The notes beneath the pieces were generated by a model. It saw only the letters and a program-made list of their open reading frames with translations. It made no database searches and was not told the DNA's origin. DNA of 64,000 nucleotides, from contig NZ_JBLZFX010000003.1 in assembly GCF_050753345.1 (NCBI RefSeq), positions 1-64,000 of the forward strand. Reading direction: 5' to 3'. This DNA comes from Alkalinema pantanalense (GTDB taxonomy: Bacteria > Cyanobacteriota > Cyanobacteriia > Leptolyngbyales > Leptolyngbyaceae). Position 1 is the first letter of the stretch. The number at the start of each line of letters is the position of its first letter. The position numbers and the translations under genes were made by a program. This document shows, one piece after another, positions 1 through 9,103 of this stretch.

Positions 1-96
1 AGATTCAGCATGAGAAGGCTCTGGGCTACTGCTTCACATTATCCATTATTTCCCAACACGTCTACTATTCATCATTGCCCTGATCACCGTTAGACC

Positions 97-1512
97 ATGA
101 TATTGAACAGTTTTCTTTCCCATTGCAATCTTGGCATTGCCTCCTTGATGCCACCTTGGCCCCTACTCGCCGTTGTTGAAGCAGAGGATTCACCGATTGT
201 TCTATCTGGCGTGTTGCTGACGCTAGTGGTGATTTATCTCGCCAGTAAACTAGGCGCAGAAGCTGCTAGACGCTTTGATTTTCCGCCAGTCTTGGGGGAA
301 CTGGTTGCAGGGGTGATTGTCGGCGTGTCGGCATTGCACCTAGTCATTTTTCCCGAGGGTGGATTAGCGGCCTCTGACTCGCTGATCGTGACTGCTTTGC
401 AGGGATTAAACTCACTAACACCGGATGCCGTAACGCGCATCTTTGAGTCGCAAAGTGAAATCATTTCAGTGCTCGCTGAAATTGGTGTCATTATTCTGTT
501 GTTTGAAATTGGTCTAGAGTCTGACCTGCGGCAACTCAAGGAAGTGGGGATTCAAGCGACGGTGGTTGCCTTTGTGGGGGTTGCGGTGCCTTTCGCAGCC
601 GGTACCGCAGGGGCTATGTTACTGTTTCATGTGGCAGCAATTCCAGCGATTTTTGCGGGGGCAGCGTTAACTGCGACCAGTATCGGCATTACCTCTAAAG
701 TTTTGTCTGAGCTAGGTCAGCTTAAATCGAAGGAAGGTCAAATTATCGTTGGTGCAGCAGTCATTGACGATGTGTTGGGCATTATCGTTTTAGCCGTGGT
801 TGCTAGCTTGGCAAAAACGGGTGAAATTGATATTGCAAATGTAATTTATTTGATTGTGGGTGCGACGGCCTTCCTGTTTGGCTCCATTGCCTTGGGGGGC
901 ATTTTCAACAAGAGTTTTGTCGCGATCGTTGAGAAATTCAAAACCCGTGGAAACGTTGTCATTCCAGCGTTTATCTTTGCCTTTTTTATGGCATTTTTAG
1001 GGAATGCGATTCATCTTGAGGCAATTTTAGGAGCCTTTGCAGCGGGTTTGGTGCTGGATGAAACCGATGCCCGGAATGAGCTAGATGAACTGATCAAGCC
1101 GATCGCCGATTTGCTAGTGCCGATTTTCTTTGTGACGGTGGGGGCACGCGCTGATTTGACGGTGCTGAATCCGGCTATCCCCGAAAACCGGGCAGGGCTG
1201 TTGATTGCAGTCTTTTTAGTGGCAGTGGCGATCGTCGGCAAGCTGGTTACAGGTTGGGCCGTGTTTGGTCAACCGGGCATTAATCGCCTCGCGATCGGGG
1301 TTGGCATGATTCCTCGGGGGGAAGTGGGCTTAGTCTTTGCTGGCATTGGTTCGGCCAGTGGCATTTTGGATAAGCCGTTGGAAGTCTCCATTATCATCAT
1401 GGTAATTTTGACCACGTTCCTAGCGCCGCCCTTTCTCCGAGTTGCCTTTGGAAACACAGGCGAAACCGTGGCGATCGAAGCAGCCCCCTCAGTGGAACCT
1501 GCTAGTAAATAA
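97..1512 (+). CDS. CPA2-type cation/H+ antiporter
   Basis: Integral membrane exchanger that should swap Na+ or K+ for protons across the plasma or thylakoid membrane. About 12 hydrophobic segments cover residues 35 to 455. The segment AVIDDVLGIIVLA carries adjacent D224-D225, matching the paired-aspartate ion site of CPA2 antiporters, and a Kef-like GELVAGVIVG segment lies near residues 67-76. The protein is the 471-aa transport domain alone: no TrkA-N or USP regulatory domain follows, so it is closer to NhaS/NapA-like exchangers than to full Kef channels. A Met at residue 18 (position 148) is an alternative start; no strong ribosome site decides between them. It stands alone, about 220 bases before rnhA. 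Ion specificity cannot be read from sequence. Confidence 0.9.
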   Translation: MILNSFLSHCNLGIASLMPPWPLLAVVEAEDSPIVLSGVLLTLVVIYLASKLGAEAARRFDFPPVLGELVAGVIVGVSALHLVIFPEGGLAASDSLIVTALQGLNSLTPDAVTRIFESQSEIISVLAEIGVIILLFEIGLESDLRQLKEVGIQATVVAFVGVAVPFAAGTAGAMLLFHVAAIPAIFAGAALTATSIGITSKVLSELGQLKSKEGQIIVGAAVIDDVLGIIVLAVVASLAKTGEIDIANVIYLIVGATAFLFGSIALGGIFNKSFVAIVEKFKTRGNVVIPAFIFAFFMAFLGNAIHLEAILGAFAAGLVLDETDARNELDELIKPIADLLVPIFFVTVGARADLTVLNPAIPENRAGLLIAVFLVAVAIVGKLVTGWAVFGQPGINRLAIGVGMIPRGEVGLVFAGIGSASGILDKPLEVSIIIMVILTTFLAPPFLRVAFGNTGETVAIEAAPSVEPASK

Positions 1513-1730
1513 AAACTAGTCCATAACAATCTGTCAAATAACCTGTCAAACATGATTACTTGACAGTCGGCATCCTTGGGGCAGACCTGGGGATGCTGAT
1601 TTTTTGATGCAGTCATACTGTTGGCTACAGCGACTGGGGACAGAATCCGGCATAATAGTTCAGGTGTTCGAGACGATCGCGACCTATGGTCGATCGTTCA
1701 ATGAATCAAGTTCCGGATTGAAGGTAGGCT

Positions 1731-2663
1731 ATGGCATCCAGCAAAATTGAGCGAATTTACACAGATGGGGCTTGTGCTGGTAATCCTGGCCCCGGCGGTT
1801 GGGGAACGGTTATTTACTTCGCCGATGGCATGGTTCACGAATTGGGCGGGGGCGATCCTCAGACCACCAATAACCGTATGGAAATGCAAGCGGCTGTTTC
1901 TGCCTTGGAATTTTTTGCAGCGTCGGGACAAACAACGCCGATCGTGCTCTACACCGATAGCGAATATCTCCGCAAAGGCGTGACCCAATGGCTAGCAGGC
2001 TGGAAGCGCAAAGGCTGGAAAACAGCGACGGGCAAGCCTGTACTGAATCAAGATCTCTGGGAAGCCCTCGATCGACTCAACTCGCCTCAAGTGGAATGGC
2101 AGTATGTGCGGGGGCATTCGGGGGATCCGGGCAATGAGCGGTGTGATGAAATTGCACGGGCTTTTTCCCAAGGAAGAAATCTGTATTTGCAGCAACGTAG
2201 CCTCGATCGGACGGATGCAGAAGCAAGTCAGGCAGAAGCGAGTCCAGCAGACGTGAGTCAGGCAAAACCGCAGCAACAAGAAGCCAGTTCTCCGGAAGCA
2301 TCGGTCAGCCAACTCACAATTACTGCATTGACTGAGCCTGCACCCTCTCCTGAGTCTTCGCCGGAGAATGCGGCACCGTCTTTCAAATTATCCGAATCTC
2401 CCGCCGCTTGGCCAACGATGAATGCTGTCAGTCTGGCGACGGGGCAGTCTATGGATCTCAAAGTGCGCTTGGAAATGCTGCAAATGGCCGATGAAATCGC
2501 CGATCGCTGTTACCTGATCACCTCGATCGAACTGGCTCAGTTAGTGCAGTTAGATCCCGCTACAATTGACCAAAAGAATAGCCCTTGGATCTGGCGCAAT
2601 TGGCAGATCGATCGGGTCACTAATGCAGCAGATGAGCAATTCTGGCAACTGCAACGGCTATAG
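1731..2663 (+). CDS. rnhA: Ribonuclease HI with C-terminal extension
   Basis: Cleaves the RNA strand of RNA:DNA hybrids (R-loops, Okazaki primers). The RNase H fold fills residues 8-150: D12 in YTDGACAGNPGPGGWG, E51 in NNRMEMQAA, D76 in YTDSEYL and D139 in GNERCDEIA form the DEDD metal site, and the basic handle WKRKGWKTATGKPV is present. Typical RNase HI is about 150 aa; this one is 310 aa. Residues 155-230 are a low-complexity Ala/Ser/Gln/Pro linker with repeated AEASQ-like units, and residues about 235-310 form a separate Trp-rich domain of unknown function. ATG start at 1731 follows a weak GAAGG. It converges on the serpin gene 58 bases downstream. Confidence 0.95.
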   Translation: MASSKIERIYTDGACAGNPGPGGWGTVIYFADGMVHELGGGDPQTTNNRMEMQAAVSALEFFAASGQTTPIVLYTDSEYLRKGVTQWLAGWKRKGWKTATGKPVLNQDLWEALDRLNSPQVEWQYVRGHSGDPGNERCDEIARAFSQGRNLYLQQRSLDRTDAEASQAEASPADVSQAKPQQQEASSPEASVSQLTITALTEPAPSPESSPENAAPSFKLSESPAAWPTMNAVSLATGQSMDLKVRLEMLQMADEIADRCYLITSIELAQLVQLDPATIDQKNSPWIWRNWQIDRVTNAADEQFWQLQRL

Positions 2664-2721
2664 CATTAAGACGAATAATTATACAGCACTGCGATCGGTC
2701 ACCTGCCCAACATCCTAGAGT

Positions 2722-4047
2722 TTATTGGCTGGGATCGACGATCGTTCCCATAAATAAAATCGTTTCCGTTTGTTGGTCATACAACATACAGAAGAATGGT
2801 CGATCGACCACTATTTGAAACGGTGGATTTTTGGGAATTGAGGTTGTTCCAATACCGATCGAGGTAACACCCGCTGCTTCCGTTCCTTCTTCATTCACTT
2901 CCACAAAAGTCTTATGTTTGACTTGGCCGATGAAGGTGGAACGATCGCTCAGATTGCTAAAATCGGCCACTCCAGGAATAAAGGCAGGTTTCATGCCCAG
3001 CGCGGTGAGGGCATCCTTGAGTTCTGTGGAATACTCCAATTTGAAACGAGGCAAAACGATTTCCCCATCCCGTTTGCTAAACTGTTGTCGCCAGCGTTCC
3101 CAATTCTCAGCCGTCAGGCTTTCAGCCCAGGTATCTAGCATTTTACCCTGCTTAGGCAAAAAGACATAAAGGCTCAAATGTCGATCGCTGTAGGGTAGGC
3201 TGATTGCTTGGAAATCATTGGTTTCGTAGTAGGGATATTTGCCAAACTGTTGCATCATAGGATGCTTTTTGGGTTGGCCGTTGGCTAGCTGAAAAGGTTG
3301 TTCGCGGGTCTGTTGTTTGTCGAAGGGTTTTTCCCAATTGCCTTTGAAGTAGATTGCATTAATCAAATACAACACATCTTCAGGGTTGAGCCGATCGACA
3401 ATTTTCTCAATCCGTCCATTGGTGTTTCGCTTGACCCAGTTATTGATTACTTGGGGAGACTTGGGATCGGCGAAATTCAGTGACGAAACCTTCGCTTGAT
3501 AAAACTTCTGATTGCGACTCAGAAATTCATTGTTGAATGAGATCCCTTGCTTAGCCCACAGAGAATTCGCGATCGTGAGTTTGACCTTAGCATTATCCGA
3601 TTCCAATCTGGTTTTCAACGTTTCATTGGCCGCGTTTACGGCATCAAGGCTTAAGTCTTGTAATTGCAATGCTTCTGACATCGCCTTCTGCGTTTCCCCA
3701 GCGGCTCCGTTGTACAGCATCGACAGCGAAATCGCCACACTGGAGGGCGAAATAAAGACATTGCGAGATCGATCCGATTGTCGCACTGCGGCTAACAGGT
3801 TGAAGCCAAAGCGCGTGTTGGCAGCGATAAGTTGAGGGTTCACAGGTTTGGGAGCGATGGGTCGAGCGGATGGGGCAGTGGAGCTAGGCGGCCCCTCAAT
3901 CGAACGAGTCGGCGAACTAGAGGGGGCATCGGGTCGCGATCGAACCGGAGCCGCGTGGGAACAACTGATGATGCTGACCCCTAACACAAGGGTCAACAAC
4001 GTGGTAGCAAGTAGGGTAAAGCGCTGGGAATATACAGGGGGAGACAT
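2722..4047 (-). CDS. Serpin family protease inhibitor, predicted lipoprotein
   Basis: Member of the serpin family, suicide inhibitors of serine or cysteine proteases. The N-terminus (residues 1-29) is a hydrophobic signal ending SIISC, a lipobox with C29, so the protein is probably lipid-anchored in the periplasm or outer membrane; a Pro/Ser-rich linker follows to about residue 72. The serpin fold then runs to the C-terminus, with the conserved strand NAIYFKGNWEKPF, the hinge EEGTEAAGVT near residues 386-395, and the closing DRPFFCMLYD segment. The hinge has the small residues typical of inhibitory serpins, so loop insertion should be possible. By hinge counting, P1 would be near a Thr-Thr-Ser stretch, but this position is only an estimate. 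The target protease is unknown. Stands alone, transcribed towards rnhA. Confidence 0.93.
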   Translation of the reverse strand: MSPPVYSQRFTLLATTLLTLVLGVSIISCSHAAPVRSRPDAPSSSPTRSIEGPPSSTAPSARPIAPKPVNPQLIAANTRFGFNLLAAVRQSDRSRNVFISPSSVAISLSMLYNGAAGETQKAMSEALQLQDLSLDAVNAANETLKTRLESDNAKVKLTIANSLWAKQGISFNNEFLSRNQKFYQAKVSSLNFADPKSPQVINNWVKRNTNGRIEKIVDRLNPEDVLYLINAIYFKGNWEKPFDKQQTREQPFQLANGQPKKHPMMQQFGKYPYYETNDFQAISLPYSDRHLSLYVFLPKQGKMLDTWAESLTAENWERWRQQFSKRDGEIVLPRFKLEYSTELKDALTALGMKPAFIPGVADFSNLSDRSTFIGQVKHKTFVEVNEEGTEAAGVTSIGIGTTSIPKNPPFQIVVDRPFFCMLYDQQTETILFMGTIVDPSQ

Positions 4048-4171
4048 AGCAGATTTTTAATGGGTCCTAGAGTCTTGAGGTGGGATTGTGCCGAATATGA
4101 CTGTCTACAAACCACGATCGACCAACTACTGAAAGGTTGAATGTCCTTGTGCAGCTTTTGTAATTGGTTGG

Positions 4172-6706
4172 CTATACCATTTGTTTGCTTTCTTCAATGC
4201 CCTGTTGTTGAATTACAAATTCCTGAACCTGCAAGCGGTATTCCCGCAGCGTTTCATCCACCCAAGCTCGATCGCGTCCATTGGCACAGATATGAATTTG
4301 TGGTTCGCTGGCATCCGGCAGCACCAGCACCCAACTATCATGCTGGTTATTGAAAATCTTGACGCCATCGATTAATTCCAAATCATCGTTGGCATGGGTT
4401 TCCACCAAATGCCGCATTAATGCCCCTTTCATGCCCCAGGGACAACGCACAGTATAGGTTTTGTGGGTAATGCGGGGGCAAGAGGCCCGAATTTCTCCCA
4501 GCGTCCGTTCCTGCATGGTCAGCAATTCAATGAGTTTGGCAATGCAAAACATTGCATCAAAGCCAGGATGGAGTTGCGGGAAAATAAAACCCATATCGCC
4601 ACTGCCGCCCAAAACAACGTTGGAATTGTTATAGCAAGCTTCCATTAAGGCTGTTGGATTAGCTTTGGTGCGAATGACTTGGGCATCATGGCGACGGGCA
4701 ATCTCTTCGATCGCGCTGGAGGTTTGCACCGGAACCACGACGGCACTGCGGGGATAGGCATTTAACATCAATTCCACCACCAAAGCCGTTAGCGTTTCTC
4801 CACGAATGGGACTGCCCGTTTCATCGACTAGCACCAATAATTCCCCATTGGCGGAAACCTGCACCCCAAAGGTGGCTCGCAACGCTTCCACCACATGGCC
4901 GAGTTGGTTGAGCAAGGTTTCCCGATCGGCCTGGGTGGGCGCATTTTGGGTCAAACTTGCATTGAGCACGACGGCATCACAGCCAAACTTGGCTAACAAC
5001 TGCGGCAGAACCGCCCCCGAGACAGCATAGGCATAGTCAATCACCACTTTGCCGCCACTCTGTTGCAGAACCTGCACATTGAGATTTTGGGAAAAGACAC
5101 GGCTGTAGATATCCAATGCATGGTTCATTTCCACGACATTACCAATTTCCGTAATCGATGCGCGGCGAAAATCTTCCTTGAAAAAAGCACCTTCAATTTT
5201 CTTTTCCATGGCTTTGGAAATATTGATGCCCTTATCGTCGAGAAATTCAATCAAGATGTAGTTCGATCGCTCGGGATCAAACCGCACATGAATGCCCCCC
5301 GCCACGCCCAGGATGGGCACCACCGATCGGGAAACGGGAATCGCTGTCGCTTCTAAATTTTGGACATTAATTCCTACGGACATTAAGCCTGCAATCAGCG
5401 ATCGGGAGACCATCCAGGAAATGCTGCGCTGATCCCGCGAAACCGTCACCTGGGCTCCGGGCTTCAGGGTAGACCCGTAGGCCGCACCCAATTTCACCGC
5501 AAATTCCGGAATGATATCCACATTGGCAATGCCCGCCACCCCCCGCTGCCCAAATAAGTTACGGTGGGCCGTATAGCCCCAAATCAGGTTACTGTTGAGC
5601 GTAGCCCCCGGTTCCACATCTTTACTCGGCCAAATGCGGATATTGGGGCTGATTTTGGCTTCTTCCCCGATCGTGCAGAGGGGGCCAACGATCGACCCTT
5701 CCAGTACATGGGCACGACGGGCCACCCGCACGCCCCGCGCCAAGACACAGGCTCGTAAATGGGCTTCTTCCCCAATCACTGACCCATTCCAAATGATGGG
5801 TCGCTTGAGATCTGCATCTGATCCCACAATGACGTTATCCCCGACGATCGTGCCTGCTTCCACATAAACCCGTGCCCCAATGCGACAGTTATTACCAATC
5901 AGGACGGGAGCCTCTAGCCGCGCACTGGGATCAATCCAAGTATCCTCTCCCACCCAAATTCCCGGCGATCGACAGGTGTAGTCGATGTGCAGTTTAACCT
6001 GTTGGGACAGGGCTGCGTATTGCGCTTCTCGGTAAGCATCCAAGTGGCCCACATCACACCAATACCCATCCGCCACATAGCCATACATCAGTTCATCTTT
6101 TTCCAAAAGCAGCGGAAAGAGATCCTTGGAGAAGTCGGCTTCGGAATCTGCGGGTAAATAATCTAAAACCTCCGGTTCCAGGATATAAATTCCAGTGTTG
6201 ACGGTGTCGGAAAAAATTTCACTCGTGGATGGCTTTTCCAAAAAGCGACGGATGCGGCCCGTTTCATCGGTGATCACCACGCCAAATTCCAAAGGATTAG
6301 GCACATGGGTTAGCACTAGCGTTGCTTTCGCCTGCCGCTGCTTGTGATAGGCGATCGCGGCCTTGAGATCAAAGTCTGTAACGCTATCACCACTAATGAC
6401 AATGAAGGTTTCGTCCAGCAACTCTGAAATATTTTTGACGCAACCTGCCGTCCCCAGGGGTTTATCTTCTTCGACGGCATAAATCATCTGCACACCAAAA
6501 TCACTGCCATCCTGGAAGTAATCGCGCAGTAGGTCAGGCAGATAGTGCAGGGTGACGATGATTTCAGTAATACCGTAGTGTTTGAGCAGATTCACGATGT
6601 GCTCAGCGATCGGGCGATTCAGGATCGGCACCATGGGTTTGGGCAAATCACAGGTGAGGGGGCGTAGCCGAGTTCCTGACCCTCCAGCCATCAATACTGC
6701 TCGCAT
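4172..6706 (-). CDS. Mannose-1-phosphate guanylyltransferase-like protein fused to a phosphomannomutase-like domain
   Basis: Three-part cyanobacterial fusion of 844 aa. Residues 1-235 are a nucleotidyltransferase with the signature VLMAGGSGTRLRPLT and DLPKPMVPI, expected to make an NDP-sugar (GDP-mannose or related) from sugar-1-phosphate. Residues about 245-380 are left-handed beta-helix hexapeptide repeats (IGNNCRIG, VIVGSDADL). The rest resembles phosphomannomutase, but the catalytic phosphoserine loop is not recognisable (the aligned place reads GGIHVRFDPERSN) and no DGDxDR metal loop is seen (VLVDETGSPIRGE instead), so this part is probably regulatory or structural. I start at the ATG at 6706 because GAGG lies 8 bases before it and the nucleotidyltransferase begins there; an open frame runs 30 codons further upstream. 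The exact substrate is inferred. Confidence 0.88.
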   Translation of the reverse strand: MRAVLMAGGSGTRLRPLTCDLPKPMVPILNRPIAEHIVNLLKHYGITEIIVTLHYLPDLLRDYFQDGSDFGVQMIYAVEEDKPLGTAGCVKNISELLDETFIVISGDSVTDFDLKAAIAYHKQRQAKATLVLTHVPNPLEFGVVITDETGRIRRFLEKPSTSEIFSDTVNTGIYILEPEVLDYLPADSEADFSKDLFPLLLEKDELMYGYVADGYWCDVGHLDAYREAQYAALSQQVKLHIDYTCRSPGIWVGEDTWIDPSARLEAPVLIGNNCRIGARVYVEAGTIVGDNVIVGSDADLKRPIIWNGSVIGEEAHLRACVLARGVRVARRAHVLEGSIVGPLCTIGEEAKISPNIRIWPSKDVEPGATLNSNLIWGYTAHRNLFGQRGVAGIANVDIIPEFAVKLGAAYGSTLKPGAQVTVSRDQRSISWMVSRSLIAGLMSVGINVQNLEATAIPVSRSVVPILGVAGGIHVRFDPERSNYILIEFLDDKGINISKAMEKKIEGAFFKEDFRRASITEIGNVVEMNHALDIYSRVFSQNLNVQVLQQSGGKVVIDYAYAVSGAVLPQLLAKFGCDAVVLNASLTQNAPTQADRETLLNQLGHVVEALRATFGVQVSANGELLVLVDETGSPIRGETLTALVVELMLNAYPRSAVVVPVQTSSAIEEIARRHDAQVIRTKANPTALMEACYNNSNVVLGGSGDMGFIFPQLHPGFDAMFCIAKLIELLTMQERTLGEIRASCPRITHKTYTVRCPWGMKGALMRHLVETHANDDLELIDGVKIFNNQHDSWVLVLPDASEPQIHICANGRDRAWVDETLREYRLQVQEFVIQQQGIEESKQMV

Positions 6707-6852
6707 ACCGTTATCCTCTGCACAGGTCTTCTTTCTACATTTCAACCTGTGTTTTGCGGTTTGGGGGGGACGATCGTAAAAATTAAGAGTTTGCAATAGT
6801 TACAGTCAATCGAATTGCAATCCATTGGCAAGCACGATCGTTGGCCCGAAGA

Positions 6853-7740
6853 TTACTCTGGTATGTCAGGTGTATCAGCTTGGGCTTCAGAGGAAGGTGC
6901 GGCTGGGGAGTCGTCTTGGGCTTGGGCTAACCAGGTTACTAACTCCTGTACGGTTTGCCAGTCCAGCAATAATTCAGCCATCTCTTCTAACTGCACGATC
7001 GGTAAACTAGAAATCTGCGCCACGATCGCCTCGGGTAGCTCCCCAAACCGCCGCCTTAGCTGCTTCAGAATTACGGTTGCTTCCCCTTGCCGCGCCCCAG
7101 CTTGCTCTCCCTCCGCAAAAATACTTCGATAGATCGGTGTATTTTCTAACGTAATTCCAATCATTGCTGCGACCTCGTCACGGGTAAGGTTGGTGAATTT
7201 GTAGACCATGATGGTGGAAATTATTTCAATTATCGCACGGTCGTCTTGGGTTTGATGGACTAGGGTTCTGGCCGCAGTAATGGCCGCCGTTTCCTCCAAG
7301 GTCGTCAAGATCATCAATTGGATGCCGATCGAAAGGTCTTCCCACGATCGCACTTGATCTAGGTAAACCCTTGTCAATTTACCAGTATCAATCAAATATT
7401 GGTGAGGTTCCCAGCCAGGTTGTTCTGTGGCTGCGTCTGGGTAAATGGCCACCAGTTTCCAGTCCCAGCAGTGATCGCGATTGCGGTAAAAATACAAGGC
7501 CGCTTCACAGACTAAGCGTTCATACAGCAAGGGATCGCGCTGAAATTGCACTTCTGCGAAAAACACAACACCGGATGGGTCAGGCGGTAGAAACACCCCA
7601 TCAATCCGAAAGCTGGTTTCCTTGACCTCGATCGAATCAAATTGATAAGCATCTGCATTACTGGGTGCTTCAGGCAATAGATCAAATAATAATGCGGGCG
7701 ATTGTTGGAACAGTTTGTAGAAAATCGAGTCGCGACGCAT
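6853..7740 (-). CDS. Rpn/DUF2887-type PD-(D/E)XK nuclease-like protein with DUF4351 tail
   Basis: Resembles the Rpn (recombination-promoting nuclease, putative transposase) proteins that are abundant in cyanobacteria. The N-terminal domain (1-150) holds a PD-(D/E)XK-type core: D47 in FRIDGVF and E63-x-Q65 in FFAEVQFQ. The C-terminal 60 residues (GEATVILKQLRRRFGELPE onwards) match the DUF4351 helical tail that often ends these proteins. Members act as DNA endonucleases in vitro in a few studied cases; the in vivo role here is unknown. An acidic, low-complexity end follows. It is monocistronic, divergent from crcB by about 130 bases. Confidence 0.85.
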   Translation of the reverse strand: MRRDSIFYKLFQQSPALLFDLLPEAPSNADAYQFDSIEVKETSFRIDGVFLPPDPSGVVFFAEVQFQRDPLLYERLVCEAALYFYRNRDHCWDWKLVAIYPDAATEQPGWEPHQYLIDTGKLTRVYLDQVRSWEDLSIGIQLMILTTLEETAAITAARTLVHQTQDDRAIIEIISTIMVYKFTNLTRDEVAAMIGITLENTPIYRSIFAEGEQAGARQGEATVILKQLRRRFGELPEAIVAQISSLPIVQLEEMAELLLDWQTVQELVTWLAQAQDDSPAAPSSEAQADTPDIPE

Positions 7741-7871
7741 TAGAGAAAAATCCTAGATCCCACTTAAAACAACAACATGACTGGACTCAATCGGAATTCC
7801 ATTCAATTCAAGAATTCGATCGTCAGTACTATCATACCTATATCCATCGTCTTGAAAGACCTAAAAATACA

Positions 7872-8291
7872 ATGACGCTAGATCCCCAACTCCGTGCCCC
7901 GATCGCCATTGCCCTGGGTGCGATCGCAGGAGCCTTGGCTCGTTACTATCTAACTCTATGGTTTACCCAGCGTTTTGGGACTGATTTCCCCTACGGCACC
8001 TTTATCATTAATGTCAGTGGTTGCTTTTTGATGGGTTTAGTGGCAACTTTAGCGTTGGATGAACAGTTTGTTTCTCCGGAAATGCGGCTATTGCTCACCA
8101 CGGGTTTTCTAGGAGCCTATACTACGTTTTCAACCTATGGGTTGGATACGGTGAATTTAATTCGCCTCGATCGACTCATCATTGCGGCGGGCTATGGGCT
8201 GGGAAGTGCGGCGTTGGGGCTGCTGGCAGTACAAGCGGGAACGATCGTGGCTCAGCAGATCCTCCCTTGGCTTCACCGTTGGGGAAAATAA
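7872..8291 (+). CDS. crcB: Fluoride exporter CrcB/Fluc
   Basis: Small four-helix membrane channel that exports fluoride as a dual-topology dimer. The 139-aa protein shows the family hallmarks GAIAGALARYYL near the N-terminus, the polar track FPYGTFIINVSGCFLMG, and TTGFLGAYTTFSTY (Phe-box and central Na+ site region). The ATG at 7872 is used because the family sequence begins there; the open frame extends 69 codons upstream but that part has no family features. No fluoride riboswitch fold was found in the 130 bases before it. Single-copy here, so probably a homodimer. Confidence 0.95.
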   Translation: MTLDPQLRAPIAIALGAIAGALARYYLTLWFTQRFGTDFPYGTFIINVSGCFLMGLVATLALDEQFVSPEMRLLLTTGFLGAYTTFSTYGLDTVNLIRLDRLIIAAGYGLGSAALGLLAVQAGTIVAQQILPWLHRWGK

Positions 8292-8385
8292 TGGGCAACC
8301 AGTGAGCGATCGCACCGACCCAAAAACCAGGATTTTCAGTAAATCCCGGTTTTTAACAATTCTCGGGACAACCGATCGATCTCGC

Positions 8386-8613
8386 TTACTCCAAAACTCG
8401 ATCGCGTTCCATCATGCTGATGTATTTCCAATCAGAGCCGAGCACGGGAATCGGGGGACTCCAGCGAATGCGTTCGCAAAACCGCACCACTTGCAATTGG
8501 TTGATCGTGGATTGGATTTCTTCGCGGGTACCGAGGAGGTAGATTTGGAACGGTCTGCGGGAATCGTCGATCGGGGATTCTGGGCGATCGTTACCGCCAA
8601 AGCCAATAAACAT
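8386..8613 (-). CDS. Small conserved cyanobacterial hypothetical protein (75 aa)
   Basis: Soluble 75-residue protein beginning MFIGFGGNDRPES and containing a compact region QIYLLGTREEIQSTINQLQ followed by RFCERIRWSPPIPVLGS. It resembles small cyanobacterial proteins that databases sometimes label as peptide transporter components without support; I recognise the pattern from memory only and assign no function. The start at 8613 is supported by AGGAGA 6 to 11 bases upstream, whereas the longer frame to 8664 has no such site. It converges with crcB, 94 bases apart. Confidence 0.65.
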   Translation of the reverse strand: MFIGFGGNDRPESPIDDSRRPFQIYLLGTREEIQSTINQLQVVRFCERIRWSPPIPVLGSDWKYISMMERDRVLE

Positions 8614-8699
8614 GGGATTTCTCCTGGATGTAGATGGGGAGGAAATCCCAAAAATTAAGACCACCCTTTTGCGCAGGACAAGTAGGGTGGCCCGATCGA

Positions 8700-8975
8700 A
8701 TGCTAAAATCCGTGTCAGACCGCCTAGCTGCCTTACTCAGCTTGGGGTTTAGCTACCCTTTGTTGTTGACAGCAACGCTGGGTAGCGCCTTAATTTTTGG
8801 GGTCGTAGCTGATGCCAATCGGGACTTTGCGACACGGTTGCATTCAGCTATGGAAACTAAGCCTAGGAGGAAAGTGGGGCGCTGTCAACTATTTTGCGAT
8901 TGTTTGCAATATTGTGATGTTTGGCAATGTGGCATCTGGCAACAGTTTGATAGCGTCAATAGCCAACACAGGTAA
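8700..8975 (+). CDS. Possible small membrane protein, perhaps frameshifted
   Basis: An ATG at 8700 opens a frame whose first 35 residues (LSLGFSYPLLLTATLGSALIFGV in part) form one convincing transmembrane helix. After about residue 45 the composition turns Cys/Gln-rich and unprotein-like (for example QLFCDCLQYCDVWQ), while the overlapping frame beginning at 8812 looks more natural (NYFAIVCNIVMFGN). This suggests either a short membrane protein or a decayed gene with a frameshift near 8830-8860. No homolog is recognised. Confidence 0.25.
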   Translation: MLKSVSDRLAALLSLGFSYPLLLTATLGSALIFGVVADANRDFATRLHSAMETKPRRKVGRCQLFCDCLQYCDVWQCGIWQQFDSVNSQHR

Positions 8976-9103
8976 AATAACGCTGACACAAAACACAGCG
9001 CTGACGTAAAACACAACACTGCCATGACACGGACGCAACAACAATCAACAGCATTCGATTTAATCGAAGCAGCAAGAAGATTTCGGTAGGCCGTTAGCTA
9101 GGG

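Noticed and set aside
7741..7871. Fluoride riboswitch before crcB
   Set aside because: The expected pseudoknot consensus was not found in the short leader.
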